Part shown: positions 16,926 to 26,358 of the stretch, one piece after another | Position numbering within the stretch: position 1 is the stretch's first letter | Layout of the letters: every line of letters starts with the position of its first letter | Assembly (NCBI GenBank): GCA_029820995.1 | Contig: JALGUG010000008.1 | Coordinates: 1 to 39,869, forward strand | Direction: 5' to 3' | From: Candidatus Zipacnadia bacterium | GTDB lineage: Bacteria > Armatimonadota > Zipacnadia > JALGUG01 | DNA length: 39,869 nucleotides | The notes under the pieces: generated by a model | Seen by the model: the letters and a program-made list of their open reading frames with translations, nothing else | What the model was told of the DNA's origin: nothing | The model's database searches: none | Translations under genes and position numbers: made by a program

Positions 16926-19598
16926 ATGGTCAAGCCCGAAATACCAACGGTGTACGACCCCCGAGCGGCGGAGAACAAGTGGTATGACTACTGGATGCAG
17001 CAGGGGGTCTTCAACGCCGAGGTGGGCGAACAGGGCAGCCCGCGATACTGCATCGTGATCCCACCGCCCAACGTCACCGCCCCGCTGCACATGGGCCACG
17101 CGCTGGACAATGCGATCCAGGACTTCCTCATCCGCTGGCACCGCATGGCCGGCCTGGAGACGCTCTGGATGCCCGGCACCGATCACGCCGGCATCGCCAC
17201 TCAGAATGTCGTCGAGCGCATGCTTCGGCAGGAGGGGCTGACGCGCCACGACCTGGGCCGCGAGAAGTTCGTCGCCCGCACCTGGGAGGTGAAGGAGAAG
17301 CACCACGGGATCATCACCGGCCAGCTCAAGCGCCTGGGCTGCAGTTGCGACTGGCGCCGCGAACGCTTCACCCTGGACGAGGGGCTCTCGCGCGCTGTGC
17401 GGGAGGCCTTCGTGCGCCTGTACGAGCGCGGCCTGATCTACCGGGGCCGGCGGATGATTAGCTGGTGCCCGCGCTGCAGCACCGTGCTCAGTGATGTGGA
17501 GGTGGAACACCAGGACCGGAGGGGCAAGCTCTGGCACATCCGCTACCCCTTCCCCGGAGGCCCGTCCACCGAGGGCATCGTCGTCGCGACTACGCGGCCC
17601 GAGACCATGCTCGGCGACACTGCGGTCGCGGTCCACCCTGACGATGACCGCTACCGGCGCCTGCACGGCCGCAGGGTAGTCCTCCCGCTGATGGACCGGG
17701 AGATCCCCGTCATTGCCGATGAGCACGCCGATCCTGACATGGGCTCCGGCGCCGTCAAGGTCACACCCGCCCATGACCCCGACGACTTCGCCGTCGGCGA
17801 ACGCCACAATCTGCCGCACGAAGTCGTGATCGGCCCGGACGGCAAGATGACCCCGAGCGCGGGCCGCTACGCGGGCCTGGACCGCTTCGAGGCCCGCGAG
17901 CGCGTGCTGGAGGACCTGGAACAGCTTGGGCTGTTGGTGAAGGTGGAGGACCATGAGCTGGCCATCGGGCAGTGCCAGCGTTGCGGCACCATCGTCGAGC
18001 CGTTGGTCAGCCTGCAATGGTTCGTGAAGATGGAGCCGCTGGCCCGGCTCGGCATCGAGGCCGTCAACAGCGGCAGCATCCGCTTTGTCCCTGAGCGCTG
18101 GGCCAGAGTATACCTCGACTGGATGGAGAACATCCGCGACTGGTGCATCTCGCGCCAGCTCTGGTGGGGGCATCAAATCCCCGTCTGGTACTGCCGCGAC
18201 TGCGACGCCGAGATCGTGCCCCGCGAGGACCCGACCCAGTGCCCCCGGTGCGGCAGCCAGAACATCGAGCAAGACCCCGACGTGCTGGACACCTGGTTCA
18301 GCTCCGGCCTCTGGCCCTTCTCGACCATGGGCTGGCCCGAAGAGACGCCCGAACTCGAGTACTTCTATCCCACCTCGGTTCTGGTGACCGCCTATGACAT
18401 TATCACCTTCTGGGTTGCGCGCATGATCGTGATGGGCCTGGAGCTCATGGGCCAAAAGCCCTTCCACGAGGTGTTTATCCACGGTCTGGTGCGTGACGCG
18501 CGCGGCCGCAAGATGAGCAAGAGCCTCGGCAATGCCGTGGACCCGCTGGAGCTGATGGACGAATACGGCACCGACGCCCTGCGCTTCGCGCTCCTGAGCC
18601 TGATTACCCACGGCCAGGACATCAGCTACACGCCCGACAAGATGGTCGGCGCCCGCAACTTCTGCAACAAGCTCTGGAATGCGTCGCGACTGGTGCTGAT
18701 GAATCTCGAAGGCGCGCCCGCGGCCTGGGACCAGGCCCAGCTTGACCTGGCCGATCGCTGGATCCTCTCGCGCCGCGCCGCCGTCGTGCGCCAGGCGCAC
18801 CAGCACGTGGCGGCCTACAACGTCGCCCAGTACTGCGGCCGGCTCTACGAGTTCATCTGGAACGAGTTCTGCGACTGGTACCTGGAGCTCGCCAAGCTCG
18901 CCCTCTACGGCTCCGACACGGCGCGCAAGGCCACCGTGCAGGCCGTCTTGCGCTCGATCCTGACCGACATCCTCAAACTCCTGCACCCGATCACGCCCTA
19001 TCTCACCGAGGAGATCTGGCAGTCCTTCCGGCCCGAGGACGGCAGCCTCGCCGTGCAGCCGCTCCCGCAGCCGGCCGACTATCAGGCCCACGAGGCGCCG
19101 CAGGCCGAGGCCGACTTCGCGACCATCATGGAGCTGGTCCAGGGCTTCCGCGTGGGCCGCGCTGAGCTGGGCGTGCCCACCAATCAGATGCTGCACGAGA
19201 TCCGGCGCCGCGTGCCTGCCGACGCCGACCGCGATATCGTACGCCAGTGCGAGCACTACGTGACCAGCCTCGTGCGCGCCGAACAGCTCGCCCATTCCGC
19301 AGAGAGCCTGCAGGGCTCGGACTGCTGGTTCGGCGTGGCCGCGGGCATGGAGATCGCGATCCCGCTGGCGGGCAATATTGATGTCGCACAGGAGCTCGCG
19401 CGCACAAGGAAACGGCTCGCCGAGCTGGAGCAGGACCGCGACCGCTCCGCCAGGAAGCTGGCCAACGAGGGGTTCCGCAGCAAAGCCCCGGCCGACGTGA
19501 TTGCCAGAGAACAGGCCAAGCTGACCGAGGCAGAGGCCGAACTGGCGAAACTGCAGGCGAGGGCAGAGATGCTGGGGAAGGCACAAGGCGAGAGTTGA
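16926..19598 (+). CDS. valS: Valyl-tRNA synthetase
   Basis: PPPNVTAPLHMGHALDNAIQDFLIRW (HIGH motif), KMSKSLGNAVDPLELMDEYGTDALRF (KMSKS motif), C-terminal coiled coil; 890 aa. Confidence 0.98.
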   Translation: MVKPEIPTVYDPRAAENKWYDYWMQQGVFNAEVGEQGSPRYCIVIPPPNVTAPLHMGHALDNAIQDFLIRWHRMAGLETLWMPGTDHAGIATQNVVERMLRQEGLTRHDLGREKFVARTWEVKEKHHGIITGQLKRLGCSCDWRRERFTLDEGLSRAVREAFVRLYERGLIYRGRRMISWCPRCSTVLSDVEVEHQDRRGKLWHIRYPFPGGPSTEGIVVATTRPETMLGDTAVAVHPDDDRYRRLHGRRVVLPLMDREIPVIADEHADPDMGSGAVKVTPAHDPDDFAVGERHNLPHEVVIGPDGKMTPSAGRYAGLDRFEARERVLEDLEQLGLLVKVEDHELAIGQCQRCGTIVEPLVSLQWFVKMEPLARLGIEAVNSGSIRFVPERWARVYLDWMENIRDWCISRQLWWGHQIPVWYCRDCDAEIVPREDPTQCPRCGSQNIEQDPDVLDTWFSSGLWPFSTMGWPEETPELEYFYPTSVLVTAYDIITFWVARMIVMGLELMGQKPFHEVFIHGLVRDARGRKMSKSLGNAVDPLELMDEYGTDALRFALLSLITHGQDISYTPDKMVGARNFCNKLWNASRLVLMNLEGAPAAWDQAQLDLADRWILSRRAAVVRQAHQHVAAYNVAQYCGRLYEFIWNEFCDWYLELAKLALYGSDTARKATVQAVLRSILTDILKLLHPITPYLTEEIWQSFRPEDGSLAVQPLPQPADYQAHEAPQAEADFATIMELVQGFRVGRAELGVPTNQMLHEIRRRVPADADRDIVRQCEHYVTSLVRAEQLAHSAESLQGSDCWFGVAAGMEIAIPLAGNIDVAQELARTRKRLAELEQDRDRSARKLANEGFRSKAPADVIAREQAKLTEAEAELAKLQARAEMLGKAQGES

Positions 19599-19614
19599 GC
19601 GCAGACGCACACTT

Positions 19615-21021
19615 ATGCAACTCACGATCAGGGAGGTCGTCATGGCCACGATTGTCGAGCCGCAGAGAGAGATTCCCGTCATTGCGGACGTGGACGTGTG
19701 CGTCGTCGGCGGCGGCCCCGGCGGGCTGCCCGCCGCCCTGGCGGCCGCTCGCCGAGGCGCGAAGACGTTGTTGCTGGAAATGCAGGGCTGCCTGGGTGGG
19801 ATGGCCACTACGGGCCATATCGGGCCCATCCTGGGGATCACGGCCAGCCGTGCCGACAAGGCCACCGTCGGCGGCATCCCCCGGGAGCTCTGCGAGCGGA
19901 TGGCCGAGATCGGCGAGGCGCGAAGCTGGGAGCAGTCGCTGAAGGCGCATGCAGTGGCCTTCAATGTCGAGGGCCTGAAGATCGTGGCTGACCGCATGGT
20001 GCGGGAGGCCGGCGTTGAGCTACTCCTGCACGCCCTGTTCGTTGACAGCGTCGTCGAGAACGGCCGGATGACCCACGCCGTTGTCGAGAGCAAGTCCGGG
20101 CGCCAGGCAGTCAGGGCAAAGGTTTTCGTGGATGCCACGGGAGATGCGGACCTCGCCTTTCGCGCCGGAGCGGCTTGCACCAAGGGTCGGCCCGCCGACG
20201 GCAAGGCCATGGCGATGGGAAGCATGTTCCGCATCGGCGGCGTGGCCGCGCTGACCGCAGATGTGAGGACCGCGGTACTGGACAAGACGCGCGAGGCCGT
20301 GCGAGCGGGCGAACTGAACCTATATAGCGTGCAGCTCGGCGGCTTCGGCTCGACCATCCGCGACGGCGAGGCGACGGTCAACTGCACGCGCACCGCGGGC
20401 GATTGCACCAATGTCCGTGACCTGACGGAGGCCGAGCAGTCCATCCGAGAGCTCACCTGGCGCACGATCGAGCTTTGGCGGTCAGTCCGCGGCGCAGAGG
20501 GGCTCCACCTCATCAGCACGCCGGCCCACGTCGGCCTCCGGGAGTCGCGGCAGGTCGTCGGTGAGCGGCGTATCACCGGCGAGGACGTGGTGCAGGCCCG
20601 CAAGTACGAAGACGCCGTCGCGCGCTGCGGCTACTGGATTGACATCCATTGCCCCCGCGGCCTGGTCGGCGGCGGCGACGTGCATCTCTGCTCGGTCAAC
20701 TGCAAGAACAGGGACTGCTACATGATCACGGACTATGCGGACCAGTTGCCCGACGAGCTCTACCCGCCCGACGGCGAGTGGTTCGACATCCCGTACCGAA
20801 CCCTCGTGCCGGAGAAGGTGGACGGAGTGCTTGTCTCCGGCCGCTGCATCTCGGCGGACCACCAGGCGATGGCCGCCCTGCGAGTGATGGGTCCTTGCAT
20901 GGCTATCGGCGAGGCGGCCGGAACAGCCGCAGCCCTGGCGGCCCAGGCAAGCATCCAGCCCCGCCAGGTGGATGTCCAGGCCCTTCGCGCTGCACTCACG
21001 GAAGCCGGGGCACTGGTCTAG
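19615..21021 (+). CDS. FAD-dependent oxidoreductase
   Basis: DVDVCVVGGGPGGLPAALAAARRGAKTLLLE dinucleotide-binding motif; KVFVDATGDADLAFRAG. Start 19615 or 19642. Confidence 0.92.
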   Translation: MQLTIREVVMATIVEPQREIPVIADVDVCVVGGGPGGLPAALAAARRGAKTLLLEMQGCLGGMATTGHIGPILGITASRADKATVGGIPRELCERMAEIGEARSWEQSLKAHAVAFNVEGLKIVADRMVREAGVELLLHALFVDSVVENGRMTHAVVESKSGRQAVRAKVFVDATGDADLAFRAGAACTKGRPADGKAMAMGSMFRIGGVAALTADVRTAVLDKTREAVRAGELNLYSVQLGGFGSTIRDGEATVNCTRTAGDCTNVRDLTEAEQSIRELTWRTIELWRSVRGAEGLHLISTPAHVGLRESRQVVGERRITGEDVVQARKYEDAVARCGYWIDIHCPRGLVGGGDVHLCSVNCKNRDCYMITDYADQLPDELYPPDGEWFDIPYRTLVPEKVDGVLVSGRCISADHQAMAALRVMGPCMAIGEAAGTAAALAAQASIQPRQVDVQALRAALTEAGALV

Positions 21022-21083
21022 GCGCAGATTCCCTTCGCCGGTGCCCGCCGATTCAGACGGGCGAGAAGCACGAACACCCAACC

Positions 21084-21557
21084 ATGAACCGCCAACGCCT
21101 CTGGACCTATGTCCTGCTGGTGGTCGCCTTCGGCATCGCCATGGGCTATCTCGAGGCCATGGTCGTGGTCTACATTCGCAAGATCCTCGGGATTGTCCCG
21201 ACCCCGGTGAACCTCGACCGAAGCGTCTCTGAGCAGATCCCGCAGTGGCTGGTGCAGTGCGAGATCACGCGCGAGGCTGCCACCATCGTGATGCTGGTCT
21301 GCTTCGCGATTCTGGCCGCCGACACCCTGGCCCGCAAGGTCGGCACCTTCTTGCTCGTCTTCGGCGTGTGGGACATCTTCTACTACGTGAGCCTGTGGTG
21401 CCTGATGGATTGGCCGCCGTCCCTGGCGACCATTGACCTGCTGTTCCTGATTCCTGTGCCGTGGATTGCGCCGGTGTGGGTCCCACTGGCCTGCTCAGCG
21501 ACCATGATCGCCATCGGCCTGTTGCTGCTGGCCGGTCGGAGGAGGGCCGAGGCATGA
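21084..21557 (+). CDS. Small multi-pass membrane protein of unknown function
   Basis: MNRQRLWTYVLLVVAFGIAMGYLEAMVVVYIRKILG… about four TM segments; stop overlaps the next start (ATGA). Confidence 0.8.
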   Translation: MNRQRLWTYVLLVVAFGIAMGYLEAMVVVYIRKILGIVPTPVNLDRSVSEQIPQWLVQCEITREAATIVMLVCFAILAADTLARKVGTFLLVFGVWDIFYYVSLWCLMDWPPSLATIDLLFLIPVPWIAPVWVPLACSATMIAIGLLLLAGRRRAEA

Positions 21558-22582
21558 ACGCTTTGCGCTACGACGGGCATGACTTGCGGCTGGAGGACAT
21601 TCCCCGCCCCGAGCCGGGGCCGGGCGAGGTGCTGGTCCAGGTCCAGGCCGCGGGTATCTGCCGGACCGACATCGAGATCGTCACCGGCGGTCACGGCGAC
21701 TACGTGGCCGGGCGCGCGCGGGTGCCGATCACCCTGGGGCACGAGTGGTCCGGCCGAGTGGAGGCCGTCGGCGAGGGCGTCGAGCACCTCAAGCCCGGCA
21801 TGTTGGTCACCGGCGAAACGGGGATCGGCTGCGGCCAGTGCGAGCTGTGCCGCCGCGGGCACTACAATCTCTGCCCGCAAGTGACCGAGACCGGGATCAT
21901 CAACCGCGACGGCGCCATGGCCGAATACCACCTTCACCCGGCCGGATTCACGTACGATATCGCCGGCCTGCCCTTCGACCAGGCGGCGGTGCTGGAGCCG
22001 GCCACCTGCGGCGTCTACGCCTGCCGTCAGGGCCGCGTGACGCCCGCCGACCGCGTGCTGATCACGGGCGGCGGCTCCATCGGCCAGCTCGCCGCCCAGG
22101 CCGCACGCGCCTTCGGGGCCTGGCAGGTGGTCGTGACCTCCCACAGTCGGACGAAGCTCGAACTGGCGGAGAAGTTGGGCGCAGATGCGGCACTCCAGAG
22201 CGACGACAGCCTACTCCAGGCGGCACGCCGGGTCACTCAGGGCGAGATGTTCGACGTGGCCATCGAGTGCTCCGGCTCCGGCTCGGCGCTGGGTGACTGC
22301 GTGCAGCTCGTCAAACCCCGGGGCCGGATTGTGCTCATCGGCGCGGCCCATCGCTGGCCCGAGGCGCCGCCTCCGGGCCGCATCGTCGGCGCCGAGCTGC
22401 AAATCATTGGTGTCCGTGGCAGCCCGCACGTCTGGCCGGAGACCATCGAGCTGGTGCGGAAGGGAAAGATCAAGACCGGGCCGGTGATCAGTCACCGCCT
22501 TCCACTGGCCCAGTGGCGTCAGGCCTTCGACCTCGTCCAGAGCAACGATCCCACCGTCCTGAAAGCGCTGCTGTTGCCCTAG
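21554..22582 (+). CDS. Zinc-dependent MDR alcohol dehydrogenase family
   Basis: GHEWSGRVEAVGEGVEHLKPG, structural-zinc cysteines GCGQCELCRRGHYNLC, Rossmann ITGGGSIGQLAAQAA. Confidence 0.93.
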   Translation: MNALRYDGHDLRLEDIPRPEPGPGEVLVQVQAAGICRTDIEIVTGGHGDYVAGRARVPITLGHEWSGRVEAVGEGVEHLKPGMLVTGETGIGCGQCELCRRGHYNLCPQVTETGIINRDGAMAEYHLHPAGFTYDIAGLPFDQAAVLEPATCGVYACRQGRVTPADRVLITGGGSIGQLAAQAARAFGAWQVVVTSHSRTKLELAEKLGADAALQSDDSLLQAARRVTQGEMFDVAIECSGSGSALGDCVQLVKPRGRIVLIGAAHRWPEAPPPGRIVGAELQIIGVRGSPHVWPETIELVRKGKIKTGPVISHRLPLAQWRQAFDLVQSNDPTVLKALLLP

Positions 22583-22684
22583 TTGCCCCGGTTGAGCACG
22601 CTGGCGGCCAAATACATGACCTATTCGGGGAGGAATTACTGCGCCCCACCCGGAATGCCCTCCGCATCGGACTCCGAGCCTCGT

Positions 22685-22766
22685 CTAGAAGTGGTTTGAC
22701 AACTCCTGTACGAGCGCGTTTACGCGCGACTGTCGTTGGCCGTTCAGGTGAGCAAACCGCTTCTAG
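22685..22766 (+). repeat. Intergenic repeat family b, copy 2 (nested hairpin)
   Basis: CTAGAAGTGGTTTG / CAAACCGCTTCTAG ends (13 of 14 paired) enclosing GCGCGT-tt-ACGCGC (22714-22727). Confidence 0.85.
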
Positions 22767-22809
22767 TCTGGCTAGTGCGCAGATCCGGCTTTCCTGGAGG
22801 TGCTGATCG

Positions 22810-24138
22810 GTGCATCTGGCGAAGCGTCTTCGGCTCGTGGCATCGGTCGCGACACTGCCGGCCCTGTTGCTGCTGCTGGTGGGCTGTGGCGGCAGCGGCG
22901 GCCCGGCGGCCGTGCGCCGCGACATCACGGGCCCGCAGCTTCTCGCCATGATGGACGATGGCCGGCCGCTTCAGCTTGTAGACGTCCGCACGCCCGCTGA
23001 ATACGCCGCCGGCCACATCCCCGGCACCGTCAATCTTCCGCATACTGAGGTTGACATCTGGGCGGATAGTCTGATCAAGCAGCAGCGCGTTGTGTGCATC
23101 TGTCGGTCGGGCGTCCGCAGCAAGCTGGCGGCCGACGCGCTGATTGCCAAGGGTTTCCACCAGGTCTATAACCTGCTGGGCGGGATGCTCGAATGGACCG
23201 GGCCGGTGGAGACCGAGGACGCTTACCGGATCAACAATCTGGCGAATGTCCAGCTCAACGGCGCCGGCGATTCCGCCGCGGTGGACCCCGGAGAGAATAT
23301 CACCGGCCGGTTCGATTGCGCCCTCTACAACGGCGGAAGCCACGCCGGGGAGGTCCACACTGTGGCGGTCGGCTTGCGCAACGACGTGGGCGACTGGGTC
23401 GGCGGCGAGCCCGTGGTGCCGGCCCAGCTAGCGGCCCAACCCGGTGACGCCGGCGGAATCGCCTACAGCAATTGCCAGTTCATGCTCTCGACCGCCGGCC
23501 TCCCGGCCGGGGCCACGTGTACAGTGTGGGTGCATGACCAGTCCACAGACCTCGACGCCGAGGCGATCCAGGGATTCAAGGCCGCTCGGCCGATGGCGCC
23601 CGGTGACACCGACAAGCCTCTCGGCACCGTCACGATCAACCAGCCGCCGGCGCCGAGCTACTACTACATCGCTCAGATCGCCAATGTGCACCTCACCACT
23701 GAGGGCTGCGGCGCAACGGCGGCTTGCGCCGGCTGCGCCCAATTCGGGCCCGACCTATCGGTCAAACAGGGCAAGAGCTTCCGAGGCTGGTTTGACTGCC
23801 GGCTGTACGACAGCGGCGACTACGCTGATGCCGTACACACAGTCGTTGTGGGTCTGCGCGACGCCGGCGGCCATTGGATCGGAGGCACGCCGGTCATACC
23901 CGGGCAACTCTCTGCGGCCCCCGGCAGCACCGGCGGCACCTTGTATACCCACTGCGAGTTCGATCCACTCTCAACCGTCGGCATAACGCCGGGCGCGACC
24001 TACGACCTCTGGGTCCACGACGAGCCGACCGGCAGCCCTGATGACGCGATCGGAGCCTTTCAGGCGCTTACGGTCCAGGTCGAAGGCCCCCGCGACAAGA
24101 TCATCGGGCTCGTCGAGATCACTCCCGGCGGCGGCTGA
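22810..24138 (+). CDS. Rhodanese-domain lipoprotein with two tandem copies of an unrecognised domain
   Basis: Lipobox-like LLLLLVGC; rhodanese LVDVRTPAEYAAGHIPGTVNLP and CRSGVRS active-site loop; two homologous about 140-aa units follow. SD tggaggtg before GTG. Confidence 0.85.
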   Translation: MHLAKRLRLVASVATLPALLLLLVGCGGSGGPAAVRRDITGPQLLAMMDDGRPLQLVDVRTPAEYAAGHIPGTVNLPHTEVDIWADSLIKQQRVVCICRSGVRSKLAADALIAKGFHQVYNLLGGMLEWTGPVETEDAYRINNLANVQLNGAGDSAAVDPGENITGRFDCALYNGGSHAGEVHTVAVGLRNDVGDWVGGEPVVPAQLAAQPGDAGGIAYSNCQFMLSTAGLPAGATCTVWVHDQSTDLDAEAIQGFKAARPMAPGDTDKPLGTVTINQPPAPSYYYIAQIANVHLTTEGCGATAACAGCAQFGPDLSVKQGKSFRGWFDCRLYDSGDYADAVHTVVVGLRDAGGHWIGGTPVIPGQLSAAPGSTGGTLYTHCEFDPLSTVGITPGATYDLWVHDEPTGSPDDAIGAFQALTVQVEGPRDKIIGLVEITPGGG

Positions 24139-24188
24139 GGCTAGCGGTTCGTGACCCGGTTCGGGTCAGACGATACGAGTCGCTCGCA

Positions 24189-24254
24189 GTGTGCCACCGT
24201 CGGCGCAGCCGGCAGTGCAGCCTTCTCTGCACGGCTCAGGATGAGCCGTGCCAC
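24189..24254. repeat. Intergenic repeat family c, copy 1 (two hairpins)
   Basis: gtgtgccaccgtcggcgcagccggcagtgcagccttctctgcacggctcaggatgagccgtgccac; contains GCACGGCTCA-gga-TGAGCCGTGC. Confidence 0.85.
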
Positions 24255-24275
24255 AGGACGCCGACCCTCGTCAGA

Positions 24276-24983
24276 TCAGCCGCCGCTCCTGCTTCCCGCG
24301 ACGACGAAATACGCGCCGGCCCACGGCCAGACGCGTCGCCCGAAGTTCTCGGCTGTCGGCCGCCACCCGAGCCGATCGAGGAACTTCAGCGGCGGCGAGA
24401 AGATCGCGCGACCGACCACTTCGGCGTCGCAACCGTGCTCGCCGAGCAGCCGGACCAACTCGCGCGGCTGCCGCCACGTTACCCCTTGGAAGTCCCTGCG
24501 CCCCAACCAGGTCGCCGCGCGGCGCCAGAGCTGCCAGGGCGCATACGGATTCAGCTCACCCACAATCATCCGTCCGCCCCGGCGGCAGACGCGGACCATT
24601 TCGCCGATCACTGCGTCGGCATCGGGAGCAAAGCACAGGGCCGTGTTGGCAAACACCACATCACAGCATTCGTCGGCCAGCGGCAAGTGCGCATTGTCGG
24701 CCAGCACCCACTTGCAGCACTCTGGAGAGTGCGCCGGCATGTTTCGACGTGCCAGTTCGAGCCGCTGGGCATCATGATCCGTCCCCACCGCCAGGCGAGT
24801 GCCCTCGGCAAGCTCGCGCAGGAACCGCCCGGTGCCGCACCCGATCTCAAGCATGACCCCGCCCGGCGCGGCCGCGCCCGCTTCGCGCAGCAAGTCCAGC
24901 TCAGCTCGCAGACACGCCGCGCCCAAGGGGATATCATACCAGGCGTCATATCGCTCTGCCGGACTCAGGTCAGCCATCTGCAT
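24276..24983 (-). CDS. Class I SAM-dependent methyltransferase
   Basis: MLEIGCGTGRFLRELAEGTRLAVGTDHDAQRL, DVVFANTALCFAPDADAVIGEMVRVCRRGGRMIVGEL. Start trimmed from the longer ORF. Confidence 0.9.
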   Translation of the reverse strand: MQMADLSPAERYDAWYDIPLGAACLRAELDLLREAGAAAPGGVMLEIGCGTGRFLRELAEGTRLAVGTDHDAQRLELARRNMPAHSPECCKWVLADNAHLPLADECCDVVFANTALCFAPDADAVIGEMVRVCRRGGRMIVGELNPYAPWQLWRRAATWLGRRDFQGVTWRQPRELVRLLGEHGCDAEVVGRAIFSPPLKFLDRLGWRPTAENFGRRVWPWAGAYFVVAGSRSGG

Positions 24984-25169
24984 CCTCGCATCCTCCAGCG
25001 CGCTCCGCGCGAAGTGCTCTTGACCTCCACGCTCCTGCCCTCTTCGTTTTCGCGTTCCAAGAGACGCGAACCTGCACGCAGCAATGGGCCTCCCGGCAGG
25101 ACTTCGCTCGACTACGGGCGAAATCACAGGAGCTGGACGAGGAGTTGCCGCGCCAGGACGCAAGGAATC

Positions 25170-25838
25170 ATGATGCCCAGCGAGCAGCAATTGCGGGCGG
25201 ACATCTGCGAGGTCGGCCGGCGGATGTGGCAGCGAGGCTTGACGGCAGCCTCGGACGGCAACATCAGCGTGCGGCTGTCGGCGGAGGAGTACCTGGCCAC
25301 GCCCACCGGCGTCAGCAAGGGATTCATGACGCCGGAGATAATCGTGAGAGTCGACGCCCAGGGCCGGCCGCTGCCGGGTGAGGGCCGCCCGTCCAGCGAG
25401 TTCCTCCTCCACCTCGCAGTCTACCGCCGCCGCCCCGACGTCTGCGCCGTCGTGCACGCGCATCCGCCCCTGGCTACCGGCTTTGCCGCTGCGGGCATCT
25501 CGCTGGAAAGCCCCATTCTCACCGAAGTGGTCGGCGGACTGGGGCCGATCCCGTTGGCCGAGTACGGCACCCCGTCCACCGAGGAGCTGCCGCGCTCCAT
25601 CGAGCCGCTGCTGGACGAGCATGACGCTTTCCTACTGGCCAACCACGGCGCGCTCACGGTGGGGCGAGACGTCTTCGAGGCCTATTTCCGTATGGAGACC
25701 GTGGAGCAGTGCGCCCAGGTGACGCTGGTGACACACCAGCTCGGCGGAGCGCGGCTGATCCCGGCCGAGAAGCTGACGGCCCTTCAGGCCATCCGCCGGG
25801 CGGCCCTCAACCGCGGGCCCTGTCGGCCCGAATCCTAG
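25170..25838 (+). CDS. Class II aldolase/adducin family (fuculose-phosphate aldolase-like)
   Basis: GLTAASDGNISVRLSAEEYLATPTGVSKG, VVHAHPPLATGFAAAG, LLANHGALTVGRD. Start trimmed. Confidence 0.92.
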   Translation: MMPSEQQLRADICEVGRRMWQRGLTAASDGNISVRLSAEEYLATPTGVSKGFMTPEIIVRVDAQGRPLPGEGRPSSEFLLHLAVYRRRPDVCAVVHAHPPLATGFAAAGISLESPILTEVVGGLGPIPLAEYGTPSTEELPRSIEPLLDEHDAFLLANHGALTVGRDVFEAYFRMETVEQCAQVTLVTHQLGGARLIPAEKLTALQAIRRAALNRGPCRPES

Positions 25839-25869
25839 CGCTGCGCTGAACGCGATCCCGAGAGCATCC

Positions 25870-26202
25870 ATGAGCCGCGACCTCGGCGCCAGACTGGAGT
25901 TCCTGGAGGCTTCCTGCACTCGCCTGCGCGAGCAGCTCGAGCGCGCCAACGCGGAGTTGAATGTCGAGATCCGCCGTCTGGAGCGCACGGTTCGTACTGC
26001 GCGGGATCTGATCGGCGAGCCCACGGAATCCGAACAAGGCCCCCAGGCGGAGCACGAGGCCACCAAACAGACGGTCAGGGAAGCCATTCTCCGCTCGGCC
26101 CAAGGCACACGGGCCCGCGAGCTCCTGGGGCGGGTTCAGAAGCTCGAGCAGCGACTGCGACAGGTGGAGCAGCAGCTTCAGGTCTTGCGAAAAGCCCGCT
26201 AG
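25870..26202 (+). CDS. Small coiled-coil protein of unknown function
   Basis: 110 aa heptad-like sequence (LGARLEFLEASCTRLREQLERANAELNVEIRRLERTV; LLGRVQKLEQRLRQVEQQLQVLRKAR). Confidence 0.65.
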   Translation: MSRDLGARLEFLEASCTRLREQLERANAELNVEIRRLERTVRTARDLIGEPTESEQGPQAEHEATKQTVREAILRSAQGTRARELLGRVQKLEQRLRQVEQQLQVLRKAR

Positions 26203-26311
26203 AGCCGGTCTGCAGGCCTCAGGCCCCCGGCTCGGTCGCATCCTCATTCCCCCTGAGTGCGACGCATGTGATTCTTATCACGCATCGAACCTCTTGCCCT
26301 TAAGCCTCGTC

Positions 26312-26326
26312 GCGTATACTATACGC
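26312..26326. promoter_or_regulatory. Perfect dyad GCGTATA-C-TATACGC upstream of the pseudokinase gene
   Basis: 15-bp palindrome containing TATACT (possible -10) about 30-45 bp upstream of the annotated start. Confidence 0.5.
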
Positions 26327-26358
26327 AATAGTGGTAGTCCGAGTGCGGCAGGCAACCT

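Noticed and set aside
16695-16978. Small ORFs in the valS leader on both strands
   Set aside because: Coincide with T-box core and terminator, explained by RNA structure.
16203-20603. 1466-aa minus-strand ORF antisense to valS and the FAD oxidoreductase
   Set aside because: Lies opposite two confidently identified genes and over the T-box; no recognisable domains. Long antisense frames are expected in GC-rich coding DNA.
24189-25169. N-terminal part of the 549-aa + strand ORF
   Set aside because: Covers repeat c and the antisense of the methyltransferase; true aldolase start is near 25170.
24984-25622. N-terminal extension of the 448-aa minus ORF
   Set aside because: Antisense to the aldolase; the methyltransferase starts at MQMADLSPAERYDAWYD.
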